Position numbers and translations under genes: made by a program. From NCBI GenBank assembly GCA_003556955.1, contig PWQB01000205.1, positions 1-6,452 on the forward strand: a stretch of DNA of 6,452 nucleotides, given 5' to 3'. Of the stretch, positions 1 through 6,091 are shown piece by piece; the stretch's first letter is position 1, and every line of letters begins with the position of its first letter. Below the pieces are notes generated by a model, which made no database searches, was not told where the DNA came from, and saw only the letters and a list, made by a program, of their open reading frames with translations. The DNA is from Nostocaceae cyanobacterium CSSed10_463m (GTDB lineage: Bacteria > Cyanobacteriota > Cyanobacteriia > Cyanobacteriales > Nostocaceae).

Positions 1-10
1 GGGAATTAGA

Positions 11-53
11 ATCAAAGTCCCCCTTCTTAAGGGGGATTTAGGGGGATCTAGAA
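11..53. repeat. Interspersed C/G-rich hairpin repeat 3' of menA
   Basis: TCCCCCTT (18-25) pairs perfectly with AAGGGGGA (29-36) across a CTT loop. A second GGGGGAT block follows (31-37 and 41-47, direct repeats 10 nt apart). From memory, near-identical C5/G5 elements are scattered through Nostocales intergenic DNA, so I call this a dispersed repeat. It starts about 60 nt past the menA stop and could fold at the end of that transcript, but no U-run follows the stem on the minus strand, so a terminator role is only inferred. A weaker inverted pair, ATGTTTT (53-59) and AAAACAT (81-87), may belong to the same element. Confidence 0.6.
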
Positions 54-111
54 TGTTTTGCTACCAACAATAAGACTTTTAAAACATCCTCTAACAAAAT
101 TTGCGGTAACG

Positions 112-1017
112 TCAACCACCAACCAAAATAAACCCCAAACCAAACAGTAAACAACAGGAGAAATGTAAATTAACTGCAATAAACTTACAATTACTCACCT
201 TTTCCGGGAGATGGTGATTTTTTTGGACATGGCGACATAACTGAACAGCAAAAGGTAAACTCAACCAACTCAGCAAAGTCCACACCGGGAAAACTTGTAA
301 GAAAACAAATAGCAAAATCAGAGGATAAATACTACCAGTAAACCAATAGAGGACTTGGCTAGATTTTGCCGTACCCAAACGCACAACAGGCGATCGCTTA
401 CCTGCGGCTATGTCATCCTTAACTTGGTGAAAGTGTGAGCAAAATAAAATTAAGCTGGTGACAATGCCCACAATCACCGAAGCTGCTAGACTGGTGATTG
501 ACCAAGTGGCAGTTTGGCTATAGTATGCTGCGGCGATCGCCAAAGGGCCAAAGGCAAAAAAGCAAAGAATTTCGCCCAAACCCTTGTATCCCAAGCGAAA
601 GGGCGGCCCTTGGTATGTGTAGCCCAAAGCGCAGCACAGTAGAATTAAGCCGATGACAGTAAAATCTTGTTGCCAAATAGCGATGGCAATTATTCCCAAT
701 AACCCAGAAACTAAACACAAGTTTCCTAGCCAAAATATTAATAGCTTATTACCAGTTAAGTTTACTAAAGAATGATGTTTATTTTGATCAATACCCGTTT
801 CTGAATCAAAGACATCATTAGTGATATTTTCCCAGGCTAAAATAAAAATGGCCGCCGCCATAAAAGTAGAAAATACTACCAAATTAAAACTTTTGGTTTC
901 CGCAAAAGCCACTGCGGTTCCTACCCAAATCGGCATGATAGCAACACTGTACATCGGCGGTTTAATCGCCGCCAGCCATAATTTAATTTGAGGATTTGCC
1001 ACCTGCTGTGTAGTCAT
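112..1017 (-). CDS. menA: 2-carboxy-1,4-naphthoquinone phytyltransferase (MenA), phylloquinone biosynthesis
   Basis: This 301-residue polytopic UbiA-family protein attaches the phytyl chain to 1,4-dihydroxy-2-naphthoate (with decarboxylation) in the membrane, giving demethylphylloquinone for photosystem I. The first Asp-rich prenyl-diphosphate/Mg motif is clear at residues 64-77 (N64, N67, D68, D71, D77). The second conserved loop, residues 193-210, reads CSHFHQVKDD followed by AAGKRSP, and VRLG comes at 212-215. The HFHQ form is, from memory, typical of cyanobacterial and plant MenA, whereas E. coli-type MenA has NNLRD there. About eight or nine hydrophobic segments span the rest. Length is normal for the family. 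The ATG at 1015-1017 is preceded by no strong Shine-Dalgarno sequence, which is common in cyanobacteria. It is divergent from menF, the entry enzyme of the same pathway. A homogentisate or other UbiA prenyltransferase is the alternative, but the motifs favour MenA. Confidence 0.92.
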   Translation of the reverse strand: MTTQQVANPQIKLWLAAIKPPMYSVAIMPIWVGTAVAFAETKSFNLVVFSTFMAAAIFILAWENITNDVFDSETGIDQNKHHSLVNLTGNKLLIFWLGNLCLVSGLLGIIAIAIWQQDFTVIGLILLCCALGYTYQGPPFRLGYKGLGEILCFFAFGPLAIAAAYYSQTATWSITSLAASVIVGIVTSLILFCSHFHQVKDDIAAGKRSPVVRLGTAKSSQVLYWFTGSIYPLILLFVFLQVFPVWTLLSWLSLPFAVQLCRHVQKNHHLPEKVSNCKFIAVNLHFSCCLLFGLGFILVGG

Positions 1018-1050
1018 CTGTCGTGCATTAATGAGATTACAGTAACCTTA

Positions 1051-1077
1051 CTTATACATAAAATTTTACAGTTTCGA
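1051..1077 (-). promoter_or_regulatory. Possible menA promoter
   Basis: On the minus strand a TATAAG hexamer (1051-1056) matches 5 of 6 positions of a sigma-70-type -10 box. TCGAAA (1072-1077) matches 4 of 6 positions of a -35 box, with a short 15-nt spacer. Transcription would start roughly 25-30 nt before the menA ATG. The short spacer and AT-rich background make this tentative. Confidence 0.3.
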
Positions 1078-1109
1078 GAGACACCAGCACCCCCCACGCA
1101 ATTCAAACT

Positions 1110-1124
1110 TCACAAAGCTTGTGA
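1110..1124. other. 15-bp dyad (6-bp arms) in the menA-menF region
   Basis: TCACAA (1110-1115) and TTGTGA (1119-1124) form a perfect inverted repeat around AGC. The size suits a dimeric transcription factor operator or a small RNA hairpin. The half-site order is the reverse of the CRP consensus TGTGA-N6-TCACA, so I do not assign it to CRP. Function is unknown. Confidence 0.3.
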
Positions 1125-1255
1125 TTCTGTAGCCCTCGCTGAAACTTTGGGCTTTACTAAATCCTGTTTAAGTGCCAAACTTAGGGAATTTGCTGTGGCT
1201 GCTTAACCTCCCGATAATAACACTCACTTTTTGGCTACAACTCAAAACGAGTCAT

Positions 1256-1267
1256 CGCTGTACAGCG
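1256..1267. other. 12-bp perfect palindrome in the menA-menF region
   Basis: CGCTGTACAGCG is a perfect 12-bp palindrome 133 bp upstream of the menF start. It does not fit the NtcA consensus (GTA-N8-TAC). It may be an operator half-way between the two genes or chance; nothing in the sequence decides. Confidence 0.25.
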
Positions 1268-1400
1268 TCTGGGAACACCATAAATACAGCAAACCATACT
1301 CTGGTGAAGTGGCAACTGAATATGTTACCTGTAGAAATACGACCACGTTTAATTACACTTTAGGAAGTTAACTTAAAAAAAGTTTACTATTGCTAGATCC

Positions 1401-2816
1401 ATGACAGTTTTACCATGTCGCAGCAACTTCTTTGTCAAAAACAAAGACCTATATCATTTTCTGTTAAACGTTCAGGAAAATTGCCTCCAGAATAATTGCC
1501 GGCAAACAGTAAGTATTTCTCTCGATATTGACTGGGTAGATCCCTTAGTGGTATTAGATAAACTTACGCAAGCTAATGAAATAAATTTTTACTTTGAGAA
1601 TCAGACTAAAGGAGAAGCGATCGCGGCCATTGATACTGTCACAAAATTAGAAGTTGATGGCAAAGACCGTTTTAATCAAGCTGAATATTTTATCAAATCT
1701 TGTCTAGAAAATATTATAAATTTTGGTAACAATCAGTTGACTTTTGCAGGTCCGCACTTTTTTTGTTATTTCAGTTTTTTCGATCAGAATACTCAAATAG
1801 ATTACCCATTTCCATCTGCAACAATTTTTCTGCCTCGTTGGCAAATAGCAGTGAAAAATAAACACTGTATATTAGTGAATAATCTAATCATTAAAGCCAG
1901 TACCAATGTAGAAAATATATTGCAGGAATTGCAGCATAAAATTGCTCAAATTCAGTCTTTAGAATGTGCTGCTACAAATGTAGATCAGTTACCAAATAAT
2001 TTTAGTAAACAATCTGTAACTAATGCTCAAGACTTTAAACAAGCAGTTGGATCGGCTGTAGAAAAAATTCGGTCTAGCCATTTAAGCAAAATTGTGTTAG
2101 CAAATGCCTTAGATGTGAAATCTAGCAATATTTTTAATATATTCAAATCATTAAACAATCTCCGGCAAATACATCCTAATTGTTATATTTTTTCCACCAG
2201 CAATGGTAAAGGACAAAATTTCATTGGTGCTAGTCCAGAAAGATTAATCAGTATTGATAATCACGAGTTAATTTCCGATGCATTAGCAGGTTCTGCACCC
2301 AGAGGTAAAACACCTGCTGAAGATGCGGCTAATGCCAATCGCTTGTTAAATAGTATCAAAGAAAGACACGAACATTCTCTAGTAATTGATTTTATTACTC
2401 AACGCCTCAACCAGCTAGGTTTGTTACCCCAGGTATTAGCGCCACGGCTGAGACAATTATCTAACATTCAGCATTTATGGACACCAATTACAGCCAAGGT
2501 TCCCCCTAGTGTCCATCCGTTAAATATAGTCTCCCAATTGCATCCTACCCCAGCCGTTGCCGGTGCAACCAGAGATTTTGCCTGTGCAGAAATTCGGCGT
2601 TATGAAAACTTTGAGAGGGGTTTATATGCTGCGCCTCTGGGTTGGATAGATGCTAGGGGTAACTGTGAATTTATCGTGGGGATTCGTTCAGCATTAATAG
2701 ACGGCGATCGCGCCCGGTTGTATGCTGGTGCTGGTATCGTTGCTGGTTCTGATCCTGAGAAGGAGTTTGCTGAGGTGCAACTGAAACTTCAAGCGTTACT
2801 GAAAGCGTTGGTTTAA
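1401..2816 (+). CDS. menF: Isochorismate synthase (MenF), phylloquinone biosynthesis
   Basis: This 471-residue cytosolic enzyme isomerises chorismate to isochorismate, the first committed step towards phylloquinone. The C-terminal half (about 208-467) is a chorismate-binding domain. By comparison with EntC and E. coli MenF, the visible active-site residues are the general base K230 (LSKIVLA), the general acid E280 (GASPERL), and Mg ligands E324 (RHEHSLV) and E423 (GNCEF). HPTPAVAG (381-388) and AGAGIVAGSDP (442-452) are the usual family signatures. The N-terminal ~190 residues are divergent, as is normal for this family. ATG 1401 is the first usable start: an in-frame TAA lies at 1374-1376. 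The only SD-like sequence, AGGAAG (1362-1367), is too distant to matter. Salicylate-forming or EntC-type enzymes are alternatives, but the divergent menA points to phylloquinone. Confidence 0.93.
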   Translation: MTVLPCRSNFFVKNKDLYHFLLNVQENCLQNNCRQTVSISLDIDWVDPLVVLDKLTQANEINFYFENQTKGEAIAAIDTVTKLEVDGKDRFNQAEYFIKSCLENIINFGNNQLTFAGPHFFCYFSFFDQNTQIDYPFPSATIFLPRWQIAVKNKHCILVNNLIIKASTNVENILQELQHKIAQIQSLECAATNVDQLPNNFSKQSVTNAQDFKQAVGSAVEKIRSSHLSKIVLANALDVKSSNIFNIFKSLNNLRQIHPNCYIFSTSNGKGQNFIGASPERLISIDNHELISDALAGSAPRGKTPAEDAANANRLLNSIKERHEHSLVIDFITQRLNQLGLLPQVLAPRLRQLSNIQHLWTPITAKVPPSVHPLNIVSQLHPTPAVAGATRDFACAEIRRYENFERGLYAAPLGWIDARGNCEFIVGIRSALIDGDRARLYAGAGIVAGSDPEKEFAEVQLKLQALLKALV

Positions 2817-2856
2817 ACGCAGAGGTACGCTAAGGGAAGCGCAAAGGTACGCGGAG
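2817..2856. repeat. Degenerate ~10-nt tandem repeat between convergent genes
   Basis: Directly after the menF stop come four imperfect units beginning ACGC or GCGC: ACGCAGAGGT, ACGCTAAGGG, a variant AAGCGCAAAGGT, and ACGCGGAG. From memory, 'CGCAGAGG/CGCAAAGG' strings of this sort are frequent intergenic repeats in Nostocales. Together with the 7 bp that follow, they make up the whole gap between menF and the convergent 58-codon gene. No stem followed by a U-run is present in either direction. Confidence 0.6.
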
Positions 2857-2863
2857 TGTGAGT

Positions 2864-3040
2864 TTAGTCGTTTTTTTTGTCAGGAGGATCGCCTTCAAAG
2901 GGTTGAACTCCTGTGGCGGGATAATCATCATCTCTAGGGCTAAAAATGCGACTCACTGCTTCTGAGACATAATTAATTACTTGCTGAGGCACATTTTTGA
3001 TTGATTCGAGTATTTGGCGTGTTTTTCCGGATTTAGACAT
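2864..3040 (-). CDS. Small conserved-looking hypothetical protein (58 aa)
   Basis: I translate a 58-residue protein beginning MSKSGKTRQILESIKNV and ending EGDPPDKKND. Function is unknown. The best evidence that it is real is AGGAGA (minus strand, 3048-3053) seven nt before the ATG, the strongest Shine-Dalgarno sequence in the window. Residues 7-33 are predicted by eye to form an amphipathic helix (hydrophobic I10, L11, I14, V21, V25, V29, I32, F33), interrupted by P18. The tail from residue 37 is acidic and Pro/Gly-rich (DDDYPATG, then FEGDPPD). Charge is polarised: about +4 in residues 1-36 and -5 in 37-58. There is no signal peptide, membrane span or Cys. It starts 45 nt after the GH65-mutase stop and is probably the last gene of that operon. 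I have a vague memory of similar small proteins in Nostoc genomes but cannot confirm it. Confidence 0.75.
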   Translation of the reverse strand: MSKSGKTRQILESIKNVPQQVINYVSEAVSRIFSPRDDDYPATGVQPFEGDPPDKKND

Positions 3041-3047
3041 AATATCG

Positions 3048-3053
3048 TCTCCT
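3048..3053 (-). promoter_or_regulatory. Strong ribosome binding site of the 58-aa gene
   Basis: AGGAGA on the minus strand, with a 7-nt spacer to the ATG at 3038-3040. It matches the 16S anti-SD core and decides both that the small frame is translated and where it starts. Confidence 0.75.
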
Positions 3054-3074
3054 GAAATTGGAATTTAGCAAAAA

Positions 3075-3094
3075 TTCATCTGTGTTCATCTGTG
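3075..3094. repeat. Two perfect 10-bp tandem copies of TTCATCTGTG
   Basis: TTCATCTGTG occurs at 3075-3084 and again at 3085-3094. The second copy contains the TGA stop (3086-3088, minus strand) and the last codons of the GH65-mutase gene. From memory, CACAGATGAA-type repeats are common in cyanobacterial intergenic DNA, so this may be an inserted or expanded repeat that now defines the C-terminus. Confidence 0.65.
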
Positions 3095-6037
3095 CTTCCC
3101 CACCTCTGCCTTCTCACGCTGTGCCACACTTTCTTGTAATTTCTCTTGCAATTGTGTCCAGGTGACACCTGCAAGGCTAGGTAAAACCACATCAGCCGCC
3201 TCTACTCGCTCAGAAGGGCCTAAACCTACAGCCCACATCCCCGCAGCCACAGCAGCGTCCACCCCTGCGGCCGCATCTTCAATGACTACACATTTCTCTG
3301 GTGGGACTCCTAATTGTTCGGCTGCATACAAAAATAGATCGGGTGCTGGTTTGGGTTGTTGTACACTATAACCATCGGCGATCGCATCAACCTGATCAGC
3401 AATACCCAAACGTTCTACAACCATCTGAGCATTTTTACTGGCCGAACCAATGGCTATTTTTATACCCTTTTCTCGTAACTCATCCAATAAAGCGATCGCA
3501 CCCGGTAAAACATCCTGCGGTGTAATCTGGGAAATCATCTCCACATAGTAGCGGTTTTTCCGCTCCAGCATTTCCTGAATTTCCGCCTCTGAATAATTGA
3601 TATTCTTAATAATCAACATTAGAGAAGCCCGACGAGATATACCCCGCAACGGTTCATTTGCTTCTCGATTAAACTCAATCCCCTCCTCATCTGCCAGTTT
3701 CTGCCAAGCTAAATAATGGTATTCTGCTGTATCAGTTAACACACCATCTAAATCAAAAATCACCCCTCTGATATCAGGCTGAGGCGAAGATGAGGGAGCA
3801 AATAAAATAAAACCTTTGTTGCTTTCCTCCGCGTTAATTGGAGGACGTAAATCAAATTCGTGCCATTCACCGCGCCAGTGTAGTTTAAACTTCAATCCTG
3901 TCCAGCCCTGGGGGAAATGAGGGTTAGCTACAGGCTGACTGTCCCTCAGTTTAATGCCACCAAAACCAAAAACCACAGCTTGCCAAATTCCCCCAGCATT
4001 AGCCCCGTGAATACCATCAGCAGTATTACCTCGCCTGTCTTCCAGGTCTATCATTGCAGCTTCCATAAACCGCTCATAAGCTTCGGCTCGTTTCCCTAAA
4101 TCAGAAGCTAAAATTGCGTGAATTGCCGGGCCAAGGGATGAACCATAACTAATATCAGTGCGGGGCGCGTAGTAGTCCCAATTTGCTGGTAATGATTTTT
4201 GATTGTAGGGAAAATCTCCTAATTCCCGCATCATGTATAACAGCATCAAGACATCAGGCTGCTTGAGTATCTGACACTTATTGGTTTGTTCAATCCCCAA
4301 AATAGTTTGCATCGACTGGGTGCGTGGTTCATAGTCATGCAAGTTAATATCTTTTAACTGGAAAAACCCCTCAAACTGTTCAATTAAGCCCGTTGTAGGG
4401 TCGTAAGGAATCCACATTTTAGCGGCGATATCTTGCCACTGGCTTTTGATCTCCGGGGTGAGTTGTAGTTTATCCTCTAATTCCTTGGCGCGTTCTGGGA
4501 AACTGTGATTCAGCCAGTCATCAACTGTCAGAGCTTTTTCTAAATGCCACTGCACTATCCGATTTGTAAAAGTGTTATTGTGGACAAATTCGTGATACTC
4601 ATCTGCTCCAATTACCCCACGAATTTCATAGCGGTCTTGCTCAGAATTGAACTCAACTCGACTATTCCAAAACACAGCTGTATCTAAAATAATTTCTGCA
4701 CCGCAGCTTTGCATCCATTGATCATCACCGCTTGATTGCCAGTAATACCAGACAGCATAAGCAATATCTGAACTAATGTGAATTTCGTGATCACGACACC
4801 AAATTCTGATATCTTCACCGTAAAAATCACTAGGAAGTGACCAACGTGGTGTTACCTCATCCCCAGTCACAGCACTTTCCCAAGCAAACATTGCTCCTTT
4901 ATATCCATAATGGGATGCCTTGCGGCGCGCCCCATTTAAAGTGTGATAACGGTAACTCAATAAATTACGTGCTAGGGCTGGTTGGGTGAAAATAAAAAAG
5001 GGCAGAATAAAAATTTCTGTATCCCAAAAAATATGACCACGGTAGCCAAACCCCGACAGAGTTTTGGCGGGAATACTGACTTGATCGTCATGCTTGGGGG
5101 CAGCAATTAGCAGTTGAAACAGATTATAGCGCACAGCAAAAGCCGCTTTACTATCACCCGAAATCGCAATATCACTGTATTGCCAAACCTCATCCCATGC
5201 TTGGGCGTTGGCTTGCTGCAAGGTGATATAATCTGGTAGGTGTGCGAGTTTTTCCTGCGCGGCCGGGACTGGTGGGGAAATCTCCCTTGAGGTAAAAACT
5301 GTTACTACCTTTTCTACTGTCACAGTCTGCTGTAATGTCGCCAGAAAAGTGACACTTAAGGTAGGATATCCAGGAGCAGTATGAACTTGCAAAGCTGCTT
5401 CAGTTCCTGATATGACCATCCTAGCGGCCATACCAATATCAATTCGAGAACCGCGAGTGCGACTGTGTAACCAAATTCCTTGTTCAGTTTTACCCTGGTC
5501 GATGGCTTCCCAGTGGTTAAAACCCTGATTTTCTGGGTAGCCGTTAATACTAGCCTGAATTTCGATCATACCATCACAATCTACAGGCGTTACCTGACAG
5601 CGTTGCCCTAAGACGTGCTGATCGGCTAAACTAGCGAAGCGTTCAAACTCAATATCTAAAGTTTTGCCACTGGGACTACGCCAACGTACAGAACGACTGA
5701 GAACGCCTTGACTTAAATCAAGTTGTCGATCATATTTTAATATTTCTCCCTGGTCGAAACGGAACTTGTCGCCATTAATACTCAATACCAATGGTAACCA
5801 GTCTGGACAATTAGCCAGTTCTGTATAAACTACAGGCACATCATCATAGACACCGTGGATGAAAGTAGCTGGTAATCCCCGAATATAACCTTCTTCAAAA
5901 CTGCCCCTGGTTCCCAAGTATCCATTACCAATTGTGAAAATAGTTTCCCTCGAATGCAACTTATCAGGGTCAAATTGATTCTCAATTAATATCCAATCTG
6001 TATATATAAAATCTTGATTATGACTTTTTTGATTCAT
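3086..6037 (-). CDS. pgmB: GH65 alpha-glucoside phosphorylase fused to beta-phosphoglucomutase
   Basis: This 983-residue cytosolic fusion has two parts. Residues ~5-735 are a GH65 enzyme: an N-terminal beta-sandwich, an (alpha/alpha)6 barrel and a small C-terminal beta domain. Landmarks are FWDTEIF (337-343), the catalytic acid E480 in GADEYH, KQPDV (592-596), and phosphate-site residues S633/S634 and H640, which favour phosphorolysis over hydrolysis. Residues ~756-966 are a HAD beta-phosphoglucomutase: nucleophile D762 and acid/base D764 in FDLDGVLTDTAEYH, GISRR (~799-803), GSASKN (864-869), K896 in QPKPAPD, and E920/D921. Phosphorolysis with inversion would give beta-glucose 1-phosphate, which the mutase converts to glucose 6-phosphate. 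The sugar substrate (trehalose, maltose, kojibiose, glucosylglycerol or other) cannot be read from sequence. The frame runs up to a TTG at 6071-6073, but I choose ATG 6035-6037 because of AAAGG 8 nt upstream. It lies 54 nt after the sucrose synthase stop, on the same strand. Confidence 0.9.
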   Translation of the reverse strand: MNQKSHNQDFIYTDWILIENQFDPDKLHSRETIFTIGNGYLGTRGSFEEGYIRGLPATFIHGVYDDVPVVYTELANCPDWLPLVLSINGDKFRFDQGEILKYDRQLDLSQGVLSRSVRWRSPSGKTLDIEFERFASLADQHVLGQRCQVTPVDCDGMIEIQASINGYPENQGFNHWEAIDQGKTEQGIWLHSRTRGSRIDIGMAARMVISGTEAALQVHTAPGYPTLSVTFLATLQQTVTVEKVVTVFTSREISPPVPAAQEKLAHLPDYITLQQANAQAWDEVWQYSDIAISGDSKAAFAVRYNLFQLLIAAPKHDDQVSIPAKTLSGFGYRGHIFWDTEIFILPFFIFTQPALARNLLSYRYHTLNGARRKASHYGYKGAMFAWESAVTGDEVTPRWSLPSDFYGEDIRIWCRDHEIHISSDIAYAVWYYWQSSGDDQWMQSCGAEIILDTAVFWNSRVEFNSEQDRYEIRGVIGADEYHEFVHNNTFTNRIVQWHLEKALTVDDWLNHSFPERAKELEDKLQLTPEIKSQWQDIAAKMWIPYDPTTGLIEQFEGFFQLKDINLHDYEPRTQSMQTILGIEQTNKCQILKQPDVLMLLYMMRELGDFPYNQKSLPANWDYYAPRTDISYGSSLGPAIHAILASDLGKRAEAYERFMEAAMIDLEDRRGNTADGIHGANAGGIWQAVVFGFGGIKLRDSQPVANPHFPQGWTGLKFKLHWRGEWHEFDLRPPINAEESNKGFILFAPSSSPQPDIRGVIFDLDGVLTDTAEYHYLAWQKLADEEGIEFNREANEPLRGISRRASLMLIIKNINYSEAEIQEMLERKNRYYVEMISQITPQDVLPGAIALLDELREKGIKIAIGSASKNAQMVVERLGIADQVDAIADGYSVQQPKPAPDLFLYAAEQLGVPPEKCVVIEDAAAGVDAAVAAGMWAVGLGPSERVEAADVVLPSLAGVTWTQLQEKLQESVAQREKAEVGKHR

Positions 6038-6045
6038 CGTGAATA

Positions 6046-6050
6046 CCTTT
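6046..6050 (-). promoter_or_regulatory. Ribosome binding site deciding the fusion-gene start
   Basis: AAAGG on the minus strand lies 8 nt before ATG 6035-6037. The upstream in-frame TTG (6071-6073) has no SD-like sequence before it, and the 12 extra residues it would add precede the point where GH65 similarity begins. Confidence 0.55.
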
Positions 6051-6091
6051 GCTAAACTCTCAATTATTAGCAACGAAAAAGTGTTAATTCT

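Larger units (their letters stand above)
1018..1400. other. Divergent menA-menF intergenic region
   Basis: These 383 bp separate the divergent start codons and must hold the promoters of both genes. Short open frames across it (for example 988-1206 and 1172-1363, plus strand) resemble no protein I know, lack ribosome binding sites and overlap each other, so I do not call them. I see no tRNA, no tmRNA and no clear riboswitch. The visible structure is two small palindromes (1110-1124 and 1256-1267), an A/T-rich tract next to menF (1370-1390) and a possible -10/-35 pair for menA. Confidence 0.7.
390..3499. repeat. Six HIP1 octamers (GCGATCGC)
   Basis: Perfect GCGATCGC palindromes occur at 390-397, 533-540 (both in menA), 1617-1624, 2704-2711 (both in menF), 3378-3385 and 3492-3499 (both in the mutase part of the fusion gene). 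All six lie inside coding sequence. This density, about one per kilobase, is the classic cyanobacterial HIP1 signature and supports the taxonomic call. The entry spans from the first to the last site; only the listed octamers are the feature. Confidence 0.9.

Noticed and set aside
518..733. Minus-strand frame inside menA
   Set aside because: Out-of-frame shadow of menA.
988..1206. Plus-strand frame of 72 codons overlapping the menA 5' end, ending in FAVAA
   Set aside because: It overlaps the menA start antisense, has no RBS and no recognisable family. The AA-ending tail prompted a tmRNA check, but no tRNA-like ends (GGG...CCACCA) or known cyanobacterial tag sequence are present.
1172..1363. 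Plus-strand frame of 63 codons upstream of menF
   Set aside because: No RBS, no recognisable similarity, overlaps the previous frame; most likely random open frame in intergenic DNA.
2805..2820. Stem GCGTT/AACGC over the menF stop as a terminator
   Set aside because: Only 5 bp, 6-nt loop and no T-run directly after it.
3162..4099. Three plus-strand frames (3162-3371, 3301-3525, 3917-4099) opposite the fusion gene
   Set aside because: Antisense shadows of the GH65-mutase gene with low-complexity or unremarkable translations and no RBS.
6038..6091. Internal promoter in the 54-nt gap before the fusion gene
   Set aside because: TAATAAT-like and TTAACA-like strings exist but their spacing is wrong for a -10/-35 pair, and the DNA is simply AT-rich.
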